Shown in pieces: positions 35,916-45,460 of a stretch of 64,000 bases of DNA. The position numbers were made by a program, and so were the translations under genes. The stretch lies in NCBI RefSeq assembly GCF_000485795.1, contig NZ_AXZL01000076.1:893895-957894 (forward strand), read 5' to 3'. This DNA is from Shewanella decolorationis S12. GTDB taxonomy: Bacteria; Pseudomonadota; Gammaproteobacteria; Enterobacterales; Shewanellaceae. Under the pieces are notes generated by a model. The model was not told the DNA's origin, made no database searches, and saw only the letters and a list, made by a program, of their open reading frames with translations. Within the stretch, counting starts at the first letter, position 1; each line of letters starts with the position of its first letter.

Positions 35916-38018
35916 TTGTATCTGTTTGAAGGTCTAAAGGAGTCTGCTTCCGGTTACTTAGAACCTGAACAGGTAGAATTGCTCAAGCAGGCGTACCAAG
36001 TTGCGCGTGATGCCCATGAAGGGCAAATGCGCACCAGCGGCGAACCTTATATTACCCATCCGGTTGCGGTCGCCCGCATCCTCGCCGAAATGCGTCTCGA
36101 CCATGAGACGCTGATGGCGGCATTGCTGCATGACACCATCGAAGATACCTATGTCACCAAAGAGGATTTGGCCGAACAATTTGGCGAATCCGTGGCAGAG
36201 CTGGTTGAAGGGGTGTCTAAGCTCGACAAGCTTAAATTTCGCGATAAAAAAGAAGCTCAAGCAGAAAACTTTCGCAAAATGATGATGGCGATGACGCAGG
36301 ATATCCGCGTTATTCTCATCAAGCTTGCCGACCGCACCCACAACATGCGCACCTTAGGCGCCTTGCGTCCTGACAAACGCCGTCGTATTGCCCGTGAAAC
36401 CTTAGAGATTTACGCGCCGATTGCCAACCGACTCGGTATTCACAATATCAAGACCGAGTTAGAGGATTTAGGTTTCCAAGCCTATTATCCGATGCGCTAT
36501 CGGGTGTTAAAGGAAGTGGTTAAAGCTGCCCGTGGCAACCGTAAAGAACTGATTCAAGGCATTGAAGCTGCGGTACTCACCCGCCTAAACGATGCGGGCA
36601 TTAAAGGCAAAGTGAAAGGCCGCGAGAAAAACCTCTACTCCATCTATAACAAGATGCAGAGCAAGGAACTGCAGTTCCAAGAGGTGATGGATATCTACGC
36701 CTTTCGCGTCATCGTCGACTCCATCGATACTTGCTACCGCGTGCTCGGTGCCATGCACGGCTTGTATAAACCGCGTCCGGGTCGCTTTAAAGATTATATC
36801 GCTATCCCCAAAGCCAACGGCTATCAGTCGCTACATACCTCGTTATTCGGCCCACACGGCGTGCCCGTCGAGATCCAAATTCGTACCGAAGATATGGATC
36901 AAATGGCCGACAAAGGGGTTGCTGCCCACTGGGCTTACAAAGGCGGCGCCGATGGCCAAGGCACCACCACGCAAGTGCGTGCCCGCAAGTGGATGCAAAG
37001 CTTGCTGGAATTACAACAGAGCGCCAGCACCTCCTTCGAATTCGTGGAGAACGTCAAAACCGAACTCTTCCCCGAAGAGATTTACGTCTTTACCCCCGAA
37101 GGTCGCATTTTAGAATTACCGGTTAACGCCACCGCCGTCGACTTTGCCTATGAAGTCCACACCGATGTGGGTAATACCTGTGTCGGCGCACGCGTTAACC
37201 GCCAAGCTTATCCGTTAAGCCAGCCATTAATCTCCGGCCAAACCGTTGAGATCATTACCGCCAAAGGCGCGCGCCCGAATGCCGCTTGGCTTAACTTTGT
37301 AGTGACGGGTAAAGCCCGCGCTAAAATCCGCCAAGTGCTTAAGAGCCTAAAAGCGGACGATGCTATCGCCCTTGGCCGCCGCTTGCTTAACCATGCGCTG
37401 GGTAAAACCAAGCTCGATAGCATTCCAGCAGAGCAGATTGATAAAGTCGTGCGCGATACCAAGCACGCCAATTTAAATTCCTTACTCGCCGATATCGGCC
37501 TTGGCAATGCCATGAGCATAGTCATCGCCCAACGTTTGATTGGCGATAATTTAGAGAATCAAGAGAGCCGCGATTCTCACCTGATGCCAATCCGTGGCGC
37601 CGAAGGCATGTTAGTAACCTTCGCTAACTGCTGTCGCCCCATCCCTGGTGATGCGGTGATTGCCCACGTGAGCCAAGGTAAAGGCTTAGTCGTCCACATG
37701 GAAAACTGCGCTAACATTCGCGGTTACCAAGGCGAACCCGATAAATACATTCCCGTACAGTGGGACAATGTTGAAGGCGTCGAGTATCAAGCTAATCTGC
37801 GGGTTGAAATTGTTAACCACCAAGGCGCGCTGGCGAAGATCACCTCAATTATCGCCGCCGAAGGCTCGAACATTCACAACCTTAGCACCGAAGAGCGTGA
37901 TGGCCGCGTTTACTTGATTAACCTGCGGATTTCGGTGAAGGATAGGATCCATTTAGCTAACGTGATGCGCCGTATCCGGGTACTGCCCGAGGTGTTGCGT
38001 ACATCCCGTAATCGTTGA
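35916..38018 (+). CDS. spoT: Bifunctional (p)ppGpp synthetase/hydrolase
   Basis: 700 residues with a TTG start preceded by AAGGAGAG. Domains: HD hydrolase (HPVAVARILAEM, ALLHDTIEDT, about 45-75), RelA/SpoT synthetase (RFKDYIAIPKANGYQSLHT near 295), TGS (IYVFTPEGRILELP near 385) and C-terminal ACT (LRVEIVNHQGALAKI near 630). Controls the stringent response. In the gmk-rpoZ-spoT operon. All hydrolase motifs are present. Confidence 0.97.
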   Translation: MYLFEGLKESASGYLEPEQVELLKQAYQVARDAHEGQMRTSGEPYITHPVAVARILAEMRLDHETLMAALLHDTIEDTYVTKEDLAEQFGESVAELVEGVSKLDKLKFRDKKEAQAENFRKMMMAMTQDIRVILIKLADRTHNMRTLGALRPDKRRRIARETLEIYAPIANRLGIHNIKTELEDLGFQAYYPMRYRVLKEVVKAARGNRKELIQGIEAAVLTRLNDAGIKGKVKGREKNLYSIYNKMQSKELQFQEVMDIYAFRVIVDSIDTCYRVLGAMHGLYKPRPGRFKDYIAIPKANGYQSLHTSLFGPHGVPVEIQIRTEDMDQMADKGVAAHWAYKGGADGQGTTTQVRARKWMQSLLELQQSASTSFEFVENVKTELFPEEIYVFTPEGRILELPVNATAVDFAYEVHTDVGNTCVGARVNRQAYPLSQPLISGQTVEIITAKGARPNAAWLNFVVTGKARAKIRQVLKSLKADDAIALGRRLLNHALGKTKLDSIPAEQIDKVVRDTKHANLNSLLADIGLGNAMSIVIAQRLIGDNLENQESRDSHLMPIRGAEGMLVTFANCCRPIPGDAVIAHVSQGKGLVVHMENCANIRGYQGEPDKYIPVQWDNVEGVEYQANLRVEIVNHQGALAKITSIIAAEGSNIHNLSTEERDGRVYLINLRISVKDRIHLANVMRRIRVLPEVLRTSRNR

Positions 38019-38040
38019 TCATTACTTTAGAGAGAGCGTC

Positions 38041-38424
38041 ATGGCAGAAAAAATCATTATCGCGACCGAAAACGCCCCAGCGGCAATTGGCACTTATTCT
38101 CAAGCGGTTAAAGTCGGCAATACCGTATATTTATCCGGCCAAATCCCACTGGTGCCAAGCACAATGCAAATCGTGAGCGATGATTTTGAGGCGCAGGTAG
38201 TGCAAGTGTTTGAAAACTTAACCGCCGTGTGTACCGCTGCTGGCGGCACAATCAACGATATCGTTAAGCTCAATATCTTCCTCACCGATTTAAGCCACTT
38301 CGCGAAAGTGAACGAAATCATGAGCCGTTACTTCAGCCAACCTTACCCTGCTCGCGCCGCTATCGGTGTGAAGCAACTGCCTAAGGATGCGCAAGTCGAA
38401 ATGGACGGCGTGATGGAGCTGTAA
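38041..38424 (+). CDS. RidA-family protein (reactive intermediate/imine deaminase)
   Basis: 127 residues with the RidA/YjgF signature: TENAPAAIGTYSQAVKVGNTVYLSGQIPL at the N-terminus (given in part: AIGTYSQAVK), then YPARAAIGVKQLPKDAQVEMDGV, where the conserved Arg and C-terminal Glu shape the imine-binding site. RidA hydrolyses enamine/imine products of pyridoxal enzymes. Follows spoT by 22 bp with GAGAG as ribosome site, and ends at a strong terminator, so it is the last gene of the gmk-rpoZ-spoT operon. Confidence 0.92.
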   Translation: MAEKIIIATENAPAAIGTYSQAVKVGNTVYLSGQIPLVPSTMQIVSDDFEAQVVQVFENLTAVCTAAGGTINDIVKLNIFLTDLSHFAKVNEIMSRYFSQPYPARAAIGVKQLPKDAQVEMDGVMEL

Positions 38425-38442
38425 GCTTCCACCGGTTTTAAG

Positions 38443-38463
38443 AGGCGCTTAGGCGCCTTTTTT
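38443..38463 (+). terminator. Rho-independent terminator after the RidA gene
   Basis: Stem AGGCGC / GCGCCT with 4-nt loop TTAG, followed by a run of T residues to 38463. Confidence 0.8.
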
Positions 38464-38656
38464 ATTGCCTAATGCGCCCGCGGCTCCTGCTCTGACCTGT
38501 GATTAAGTTCATTTTCATTTCATACTCAAACGATAGGCTAGTCCGCCAATTTTAAGATTTTACAATCTTGCAAACTATTTGCGCGGCCTCACAAAACTCG
38601 CCATACTGGGCACCTATGTTGGGGTAAAAATAACAATAAAGAACAGGGAATTGCCT

Positions 38657-40321
38657 ATGGATAAAGTGATTAAGACGCCAATTGAAATGCTGACACACTG
38701 GGCGAATACACGTGGGGATGAGATTTACTTGCGCCAGCCCATCAAGGGTCAATACCTTGATTTCACGTGGAATGAAGTGCAAGAAAAAGTCCAGCAACTC
38801 GCGGGTGCACTGCGCCATTTAGGCCTAGAACCGGGCGATAAGATTGCCGTTCTCTCTAAAAACTGTGCCGAATGGTTTATTACCGACCTTGCCCTGATGC
38901 ACGGCGGCTATATCAGCGTTCCCATCTACCCAACTGCTAATACAGATACTATCCGCTATGTGTTGCAACATAGCGGTGCCAAAGCGATTTTCCTCGGCAA
39001 GCTCGACCACTGGGCCGATCAAGAAGCCGGCGTAGGCGGCGAATTACTTCGCCTTGCCATGCCCTATGAGACCATGCCGGCTCAATATCAATGGGAACAA
39101 CTGCTCAAGATGGGCAACCCTTTGATTGAAGCACCGTTACCAGAGCTTGATCAGATCATGACGCTGATTTATACCTCTGGCTCAACGGGTCACCCCAAAG
39201 GGGCGATTCAGACGTTTGCCAGCTATGGCTGGACTTGCCAAGCGGTTGTGCGCGATTTACGTACCAATGGCAACGACAGATTATTGTCCTACTTACCGTT
39301 AGCGCATATTACCGAGCGTGTAGCGATCGAAGGCTCGTCTTTCTATTCCGGCAGTACCGTAGCCTTCGTCGAAAGCTTAGACTCCTTCGTTGCCGATGTG
39401 CAGCGTGCTAAACCAACGGTGTTTTTCTCGGTTCCGCGGCTGTGGAGCCTGTTCCAAAAGAACATTATCGACAAGATTGGTGTTGGCAAACTCAATCTAT
39501 TGCTTAAGATCCCGCTGATTAGCAGCCTAGTAAAACACAAGATCCACAAAGGGTTAGGGCTCAACCATTGCCGCTTACTCGGCTCTGGCTCGGCGCCTAT
39601 TCCGCCTTCACTCATTCATTGGTACCACAGCATTGGCTTGGATATTTGTGAAGCCTGGGGCATGACGGAAAACTGTGCTTACTCCATCATTAACTACCCC
39701 TTTGATGTGCGCAAAATCGGTACTGTGGGTAAACCCGTGCAGGATTGCCAAATCCGTCAAGGTGAAGATGGCGAACTGCTACTGAAGAGTCCTGGCCTGA
39801 TGACAGCCTATTATCTGCAACCCGAAGCGACAGCGGCGGCCTTCGATCCCGATGGTTTCTTCCATACTGGCGATCTCTGTGCCATCGATGCCGATGGTTG
39901 TGTAACTATCACCGGCCGGGTCAAGGACAACTTTAAAACCGCCAAGGGTAAATACGTCGCCCCAGTGCCCATTGAACGTAAGCTCGCACAGGATCCCCAT
40001 GTGGAGCTGATTTGCGTCATTGGTTCAGGCCTGCCGCATCCAGTCGCGTTAGTGCAACTTTCTGAAGGTGCCAACCTACAAGCCCGTGAGGAAGTTCGTG
40101 CATCTTTAAAAGCGACACTCGACAGTGTGAATCCACATTTAGAATCCCATGAGCATGTGGATGCGATTGTGGTTGTGAGCGAGCCTTGGACCATTGAAAA
40201 CGATGTGTTAACCCCGACACTGAAGATCAAACGTCATGTGCTCGAGAAGGCATTTAGCGAGCGTGTCGACGGTATTCGCGGTGCACAAGTACGCTGGGAA
40301 GATGAGTTATCTGCAAAATAA
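38657..40321 (+). CDS. AMP-dependent long-chain acyl-CoA synthetase family protein
   Basis: 554 residues, adenylate-forming enzyme. P-loop-like LIYTSGSTGHPKGAI near residue 170, ACS core EAWGMTENC near 335, TGDLCAIDADGCVTITGRVKDNFKTAKGKYV (given in part: TGDLCAIDAD) with the catalytic Lys region. Close to long-chain-fatty-acid:CoA ligases of the FadD15 type that lack a membrane anchor. Start at ATG 38657 (AGGGAATTGCCT upstream) rather than 38579. Probably activates fatty acids for lipid or beta-oxidation use. Own terminator downstream. Confidence 0.9.
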   Translation: MDKVIKTPIEMLTHWANTRGDEIYLRQPIKGQYLDFTWNEVQEKVQQLAGALRHLGLEPGDKIAVLSKNCAEWFITDLALMHGGYISVPIYPTANTDTIRYVLQHSGAKAIFLGKLDHWADQEAGVGGELLRLAMPYETMPAQYQWEQLLKMGNPLIEAPLPELDQIMTLIYTSGSTGHPKGAIQTFASYGWTCQAVVRDLRTNGNDRLLSYLPLAHITERVAIEGSSFYSGSTVAFVESLDSFVADVQRAKPTVFFSVPRLWSLFQKNIIDKIGVGKLNLLLKIPLISSLVKHKIHKGLGLNHCRLLGSGSAPIPPSLIHWYHSIGLDICEAWGMTENCAYSIINYPFDVRKIGTVGKPVQDCQIRQGEDGELLLKSPGLMTAYYLQPEATAAAFDPDGFFHTGDLCAIDADGCVTITGRVKDNFKTAKGKYVAPVPIERKLAQDPHVELICVIGSGLPHPVALVQLSEGANLQAREEVRASLKATLDSVNPHLESHEHVDAIVVVSEPWTIENDVLTPTLKIKRHVLEKAFSERVDGIRGAQVRWEDELSAK

Positions 40322-40355
40322 CCCATCGAATCCTTAAGTAATGACACTCACTTTT

Positions 40356-40383
40356 AAAGCACATCTTGGCGGTGTGCTTTTTT
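40356..40383 (+). terminator. Rho-independent terminator after the acyl-CoA synthetase
   Basis: Stem AAAGCACA / TGTGCTTT with a 9-nt loop and a T-run, 34 bases after the stop. Confidence 0.75.
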
Positions 40384-40491
40384 ATGACATATTCTGTCAA
40401 AGTAGTTGAAAAACACGTATCATGTACGCCAGTCAGCGTAAGTTGATACAACTGAAAACTATTCACTCAATTAGGTTTAACAGAGTCTAAA

Positions 40492-41442
40492 ATGCTCATT
40501 GCACTTTCAATTATCGGCGGCTTTATCATTTTAACCTTAGGCGCAGAAGCCCTAGTCCGTGGCGCGAGCTCGATCGCCCTACGTCTTGGCATCACGCCCC
40601 TCATCATCGGCTTAACCATTGTTGCTTTCGGTACTAGCGCGCCTGAACTTGCGGTGAGCGTAAAGTCGGCACTGGCAGGCAATAGCGGCATTGCGCTCGG
40701 TAACGTGATTGGCTCGAACATCGCCAACATTGGTTTGATTTTGGCGATTACCGCGCTTATTCGCCCGATTCAAGTACAATCACAAATGGTGAGACGGGAT
40801 ATCCCCTTGATGATCCTCGCTTCTATGCTGTTTTGGGGATTGTTATTGGACGGCGAACTCAGCCTGATTGACGGGGTGATTTTATTATCCCTGCTTGTTG
40901 GCTACCTAGTATTCAGCTATTTCAGCTCGAAAAACTCCACCGATGCCGATGGCGAAATCATCGAAGAAGGTCCTAAAAATCCGTTGCTCTCTGTCGCCTT
41001 TATTATTGTGGGCATCAGCATGTTAGTCGGTGGCGGGATTTTATTTGTGAATGGCGCTGTCGATTTAGCTAAAGTGTTTGGCGTGAGTGAAGTCATTATC
41101 GGCTTAACCATTGTCGCTATCGGCACCAGTATGCCAGAGTTAGTGACCTCGGTTTTAGCGGCGCTTAAAGGTGAAAGCGATATCGCTATCGGTAACGTGG
41201 TTGGCTCTAACCTATTCAACATTTTAGGTATTTTAGGTGTAACTGCGATTGTGCACCCAGTGTCAGCCCTAGGTTTCCAATCCTTCGACTTTATCGTGAT
41301 GCTCGCCTTAGCCGTGGTGATTTTACCCTTCGCTTGGTCAGGCCTGCGTATCGGTCGCCGTGAAGGTGCCACGCTGCTTATCGCTTACTTAGGCTATATG
41401 GTTTACCTCGTAAACCAAGCCAGCGCCCAAGCGGTCGTTTAA
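40492..41442 (+). CDS. CaCA-family calcium/sodium antiporter
   Basis: 316-residue inner-membrane exchanger, YrbG-like, with about ten helices. Two inverted alpha-repeats are visible: GTSAPELAVSVKSALAG with GNVIGSNIANIG (near residues 43-83) and GTSMPELVTSVLAALKG with GNVVGSNLFNILG (near 205-245). The conserved Glu in each PEL and the Asn residues form the ion site. A loop of about 25 charged residues separates the halves. Single-gene unit with a clean terminator. Confidence 0.93.
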   Translation: MLIALSIIGGFIILTLGAEALVRGASSIALRLGITPLIIGLTIVAFGTSAPELAVSVKSALAGNSGIALGNVIGSNIANIGLILAITALIRPIQVQSQMVRRDIPLMILASMLFWGLLLDGELSLIDGVILLSLLVGYLVFSYFSSKNSTDADGEIIEEGPKNPLLSVAFIIVGISMLVGGGILFVNGAVDLAKVFGVSEVIIGLTIVAIGTSMPELVTSVLAALKGESDIAIGNVVGSNLFNILGILGVTAIVHPVSALGFQSFDFIVMLALAVVILPFAWSGLRIGRREGATLLIAYLGYMVYLVNQASAQAVV

Positions 41443-41464
41443 TACGTTACGCCTCATCTTACAG

Positions 41465-41489
41465 AACACCGGAGCCTCTCCGGTGTTTT
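41465..41489 (+). terminator. Rho-independent terminator after the antiporter
   Basis: Perfect 10-bp stem AACACCGGAG / CTCCGGTGTT with a 3-nt loop and TTTT. Confidence 0.85.
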
Positions 41490-41506
41490 GCTTTTAGGCT
41501 TAATAC

Positions 41507-41543
41507 ATGACATTTGTCATGCCCAATTGATGACCTTTGTGCC
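41507..41543 (+). promoter_or_regulatory. Candidate operator of the downstream two-component system
   Basis: A perfect 14-bp palindrome ATGACATTTGTCAT (41507-41520) is followed, 23 bases start to start, by a degenerate copy ATGACCTTTGTGCC (41530-41543). A -10-like TGATAAT lies at 41566-41572, so the second copy sits just upstream of the -35 position, as for an activator. Such dyads suit a NarL-type response regulator dimer. Confidence 0.5.
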
Positions 41544-41618
41544 TGCACTCTGGCCAAGGTATTTCTGATAATGAAGCCGTTCCCAAGCAATGGGTTATCA
41601 CTTCAATAAGGAAATACC

Positions 41619-42323
41619 ATGAAAACACTTTTACTGTTATCAAGCCTTACTCTCGCCTGCTCGCCAGCGTTCGCGGCTTCGAACTCAAGCCCCAATATCG
41701 CTGAAGTAGACAAAGCAGCAAGCACCTTGAATATCGAAAAATTGCAACAGCTCAGCACTGCCACTCAAGATTACGAGGCGGCTTATGCCAACTACCGCTT
41801 AGCCATCAGCGCTAATGTGATGGGACAAAAAACAATTGCAGAGAATGCCTTGGCATCGGCTCAAGCGAGCTTAGAAACCTTAACCAACAGTCAAGCCGAT
41901 GCCGAATCCCTCGCGCTATTATCATCCGTGTATGGCATGCAAATCGCCTTGGATAACAGTAAAGGCGCCGAGCTTGGGATCAAATCCGCCAATGCCATTG
42001 CTCAGGCCGAGCAGCTTGCGCCGCTTAATCCGCGGGTCGCATTAGTAAAAGCGATTGCCGCCTATAATACGCCCGCCATGTTTGGGGGCAGCATGCAGCA
42101 TGCAAAGACCCTGGCCAGCAATGCGATTGAGCGATTTAATCAACCTTGCGAGGACATTTGCTGGGGTGAGGCAGAGGCTTACACTTGGCGCGGACTCGCA
42201 AAACAGGAGTTAGGTGACGCCCAAGGGGCGATCGAAGATTGGCAGCAGGCGCTGCAAGTGGAAAAAGATTATGGTTGGGCTAAGTTTTTACTTCAACAAA
42301 ATCAGCAAATAAGTGCAAAATAA
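41619..42323 (+). CDS. Periplasmic helical-repeat (TPR-like) protein
   Basis: 234 residues with a clear signal peptide (MKTLLLLSSLTLACSPAFA, cleavage near residue 19-20). The mature part is Ala-rich and helical, with a TPR-like C-terminus (YTWRGLAKQELGDAQGAIEDWQQAL). Two cysteines (PCEDICWG) could form a disulfide. RBS AAGGAAATACC. It precedes the histidine kinase by 84 bp and shares the candidate operator region, so it may be part of the regulon or signal pathway. No specific family recognised. Confidence 0.7.
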   Translation: MKTLLLLSSLTLACSPAFAASNSSPNIAEVDKAASTLNIEKLQQLSTATQDYEAAYANYRLAISANVMGQKTIAENALASAQASLETLTNSQADAESLALLSSVYGMQIALDNSKGAELGIKSANAIAQAEQLAPLNPRVALVKAIAAYNTPAMFGGSMQHAKTLASNAIERFNQPCEDICWGEAEAYTWRGLAKQELGDAQGAIEDWQQALQVEKDYGWAKFLLQQNQQISAK

Positions 42324-42407
42324 CCCCAGAACAGGCAAAAGGATTGGCCAATGCTTGAGGCCAATCCTACTCTCAGCAGCCGCAAAATGGATCTTAGGCG
42401 AACCGAT

Positions 42408-43487
42408 ATGACAAATAACCCACTACAACTTGAACGAAAGCTCGCATCGGTGTACTTAATAAACCTCGCGTTTTATCTGATCCCACTGTTTATTACGCCT
42501 TATCCTAGCTGGCAAATTATCTTAATTTTAGCAGTGCTGGTTCCCTTTATTTACTGCTATTTTTGGACCTATCGCTGTAATTTCCGCAGCGCTCATCGGC
42601 CTATTATCGGCATGTTAGTACTTGCTATAGCTATTACCCCCATTAATCCAGGTTCTATCTCACTCTTTACCTTTGCCAGTTTCTTTATTGGTTTCTTTTA
42701 TTCCTTTAGAGTCAGCCTGTTATGCTGGTTCGGAATGCTAGTTACACTGTTCTTGCTCAACTATGTTAGTCAATTCAATAGCTACTATTTTCCAATGTAC
42801 GGCTCCGCCTTGGTATTAGGGATTGGCATGCTCGGTAAGGCAGAGCGAAGACGTTACCAACATAGATTGAAGGAGCGACAAAGCGCCAAAGAGATCAGCA
42901 CGTTAGCCACAATTGTTGAACGAGAACGTATCGCCAGAGACTTACACGATATTATGGGGCACAGTCTGTCATCGATTGCCCTAAAGGCTGAATTGGCCGA
43001 AAAACTACTGGCGAAACAAGAATATCAACTTGCAACGACCCAACTACAAGAGTTAGGACAAATCGCGCGGGAAAGCTTGAGTCAAATAAGGCATACCGTC
43101 TCAGAATATAAACATAAAGGCTTAGCGAGTTGCATCACCCAGCTATGTAATTCACTCAGGGACAAAGGCATCTATGTTGAGTTAATCGGTGAGTTACCAA
43201 AACTGCCCGCCAGAACAGAAAGCCAACTTGTGCTGATTTTAACTGAACTCGTGAATAATATTTTGCGCCATAGCAACGCGAGCCAATGCAGCATTCAATT
43301 TAGTGAACAGGCAAATACCCTTAATGTCGAGGTTAAAGATAATGCCTTAGCAAGGCCCTTTGTAGAAGGAAATGGGCTTACAGGCATCCGTGAGCGTCTC
43401 GATAGCCTCGGAGGCCATTTAAGCTATAATCTTGAGCAGGGATACGCCTTTAGCGTCAGTTTACCTTTGCAGGGAGCAACAGATTAA
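42408..43487 (+). CDS. NarL-family (DesK-like) sensor histidine kinase
   Basis: 359 residues. Four to five N-terminal membrane helices with little periplasmic sequence (residues about 15-135), a coiled-coil linker, the HisKA_3 box RDLHDIMGHSLSSIALKAEL with His180, and a HATPase domain (ELVNNILRHS, then GNGLTGIRERLDSLGG). Membrane-embedded sensing resembles DesK, which reads membrane fluidity, but the signal here is unknown. Start at ATG 42408 (TTAGGCG upstream) rather than 42351. Its stop overlaps the response regulator ATG by one base. Confidence 0.9.
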   Translation: MTNNPLQLERKLASVYLINLAFYLIPLFITPYPSWQIILILAVLVPFIYCYFWTYRCNFRSAHRPIIGMLVLAIAITPINPGSISLFTFASFFIGFFYSFRVSLLCWFGMLVTLFLLNYVSQFNSYYFPMYGSALVLGIGMLGKAERRRYQHRLKERQSAKEISTLATIVERERIARDLHDIMGHSLSSIALKAELAEKLLAKQEYQLATTQLQELGQIARESLSQIRHTVSEYKHKGLASCITQLCNSLRDKGIYVELIGELPKLPARTESQLVLILTELVNNILRHSNASQCSIQFSEQANTLNVEVKDNALARPFVEGNGLTGIRERLDSLGGHLSYNLEQGYAFSVSLPLQGATD

Positions 43488-44083
43488 TGAAGATCCTCTT
43501 AGCTGAAGATCAAGCCATGGTGCGCGGCGCGCTCGCAGCACTATTAACCCTCGCTGGCGGTTTTACCATCACTCAAGCCAGCAATGGCGATGAAGCATTA
43601 AGCCTCCTCAAACAGCAGCATTTTGATCTATTACTCACGGATATCGAAATGCCGGGACGGACTGGCTTAGAGCTAGCTGCTTGGCTAAAGGAGCAACATA
43701 GCCAAACTAAAGTGGTGGTGATCACGACTTTTGGCCGCGCAGGTTACATCAAACGCGCCATTGAAGCGGGCGTGGGTGGTTTTTTACTGAAGGATGCGCC
43801 CTCGGAAACCTTAGTCAACGCCATCCAACAGGTGATCGCGGGTAAGCGGGTTATCGATCCTGAGCTTGCAATCATGGCGATTGGCGATGTCGACCCCCTC
43901 AACGATAAAGAGCGCCGCGCCCTACGTTTTGCCAGTGAAGGCAAATCCACCGCCGAGATAGCCGAGATGCTGTTTATTGCCGAAGGCACGGTACGTAACT
44001 ATCTATCCGAAGCCATTGCCAAACTCAATGCGAGCAACCGAATCGATGCCGCCCGCATCGCCAAGCAAAAAGGTTGGTTATAG
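43487..44083 (+). CDS. NarL/FixJ-family response regulator
   Basis: 198 residues. Receiver domain with acidic pocket AEDQ (7-8) and phosphorylation site Asp52 (LLLTDIEMPG), the Lys in FLLKDAPS near 102, and a LuxR-type helix-turn-helix (FASEGKSTAEIAEMLFIAEGTVRNYLSEAIAKLN, given in part: TAEIAEMLFIAEGTVRNYL). Partner of the kinase just upstream by overlap. DesR-like. It may bind the dyad at 41507. Converges with the DUF1963 gene 17 bases away. Confidence 0.93.
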   Translation: MKILLAEDQAMVRGALAALLTLAGGFTITQASNGDEALSLLKQQHFDLLLTDIEMPGRTGLELAAWLKEQHSQTKVVVITTFGRAGYIKRAIEAGVGGFLLKDAPSETLVNAIQQVIAGKRVIDPELAIMAIGDVDPLNDKERRALRFASEGKSTAEIAEMLFIAEGTVRNYLSEAIAKLNASNRIDAARIAKQKGWL

Positions 44084-44099
44084 CCAACCTTTCAAAACG

Positions 44100-45245
44100 C
44101 TAATAATCATAAATGCAATAAATGCGCTCGAATTGACCCGATGCGAGATCGTCTCGGTGGATAATAAAATTCAACTGCATAGAGTGCTCACTATAGACGA
44201 CTTTAAGCAGCACCAGATAATCTTCGGCATTGCCGCCTAACTCAGCCGCGGCGTGGAGCTCGGGGGCTTTATAGCGGCTATCGCCATGGCCATTAATGCT
44301 GGCAATACCATTGTAATACGGCAGCGGCTGCTCGGGGACGAGCAATGCCTGCAAGTTAGATGACTGCCAGTCGGTATTAGCCCATTGCGATTGAGTGAGA
44401 ATCTGACCAGGGATAAACCCGTGCTCATTCAATTGTATCAGCTCATAGCCCTTGAGCTGATCTTGCCACTCTGGAGCCAATTCATCATCCACAACCGCTA
44501 GGGCATCCAGCACCATGGCTTGTTGCGGTTCTGGTAGCGCTTGTAAACGTGCCTTGGCTAACCTTACTAAATGCGGGTTGTCACTATTAATCATGTCAGG
44601 GGCTATCATCTTAATGCTGGCAATCCCCTGAAGTTGATAAGCCGCCTCATACTCATAGTTTCCACATACCGCATCGTCGAATTTAGGTTCAGCAATCGCT
44701 TTCCCAGAGTTCAGTTGCTGATCTTCAGCGACATAATAGACATGGCCGCGAAGCATTTCTGAGAATCGCCAGCGCTCCAAAAAGAATAACAATCGCCCTT
44801 CTCGGGGCAAGTAGGATTGTAATGCCTTCAGTTCGCTACAATTGATCTGCGCGATAAATTGCATGGGTACACGAAAGGCCTGCGCCGCCTCGTCCCAGTC
44901 CCAAAGATGCGCCTCATCTGTCTCCCAATCGTCCTGCCAGTCCTCCCGCCAATGCTCATTAATAAACTCGCGGGTATGGCCAAAGCTCTCAACATAGCCA
45001 TCCAACATCTCCTCCCTTCCGACCAAAGTCACCGGATACTCCATGCCGACAGGCAAATCCGGCAATCCACCCAGTCGGCTGTTACCTAACTGGGCATAGT
45101 CCTCGATTGCGCAGGGATAGAGATCGACACTACTTCGAATAAATGCCGAAAGCGTATGGGCAAGATGCGGGTCTTTAAACTGCGCCAGCTTTTGCTCGAG
45201 CAACTGCTGACGAATAGGGGAATTTTCTGCTAACAACATATCCAT
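44100..45245 (-). CDS. DUF1963 (YwqG-like) protein
   Basis: 381 residues, DUF1963 family. Recognisable features are the SRLGGLPDLPVGMEYPV segment (S-x-GG-x-P-x-LP) and CSELKALQSYLPREGRLLFFLE, found in YwqG-type proteins whose biochemical role is unknown. Soluble, no signal peptide. Start placed at ATG 45245, with GTGAGGTAAAT just upstream; the longer frame to 45290 is less likely. Ends 17 bases from the convergent response regulator. Confidence 0.82.
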   Translation of the reverse strand: MDMLLAENSPIRQQLLEQKLAQFKDPHLAHTLSAFIRSSVDLYPCAIEDYAQLGNSRLGGLPDLPVGMEYPVTLVGREEMLDGYVESFGHTREFINEHWREDWQDDWETDEAHLWDWDEAAQAFRVPMQFIAQINCSELKALQSYLPREGRLLFFLERWRFSEMLRGHVYYVAEDQQLNSGKAIAEPKFDDAVCGNYEYEAAYQLQGIASIKMIAPDMINSDNPHLVRLAKARLQALPEPQQAMVLDALAVVDDELAPEWQDQLKGYELIQLNEHGFIPGQILTQSQWANTDWQSSNLQALLVPEQPLPYYNGIASINGHGDSRYKAPELHAAAELGGNAEDYLVLLKVVYSEHSMQLNFIIHRDDLASGQFERIYCIYDY

Positions 45246-45460
45246 ATTTACCTCACTGCTCCAATATTGGCTTTTTATCATTTCTATCAAATATTTGCTA
45301 TCGCTTAACAGCTCAGATTGCCAAGGCTGTCACGCTAACACTAGAGCCTGAGTCACATCTTGCGGCGCTGGCGGACAGCGATCCTGTGAATTGAAAACCC
45401 TTAGGCGAATTACTGCTACACTCAAATTCAGCGCAAAAAGATCAACAAAAGGATTTGTTT

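Noticed and set aside
38579..38656. N-terminal extension of the acyl-CoA synthetase
   Set aside because: No ribosome site and no family similarity; the ATG at 38657 has AGGGAA upstream.
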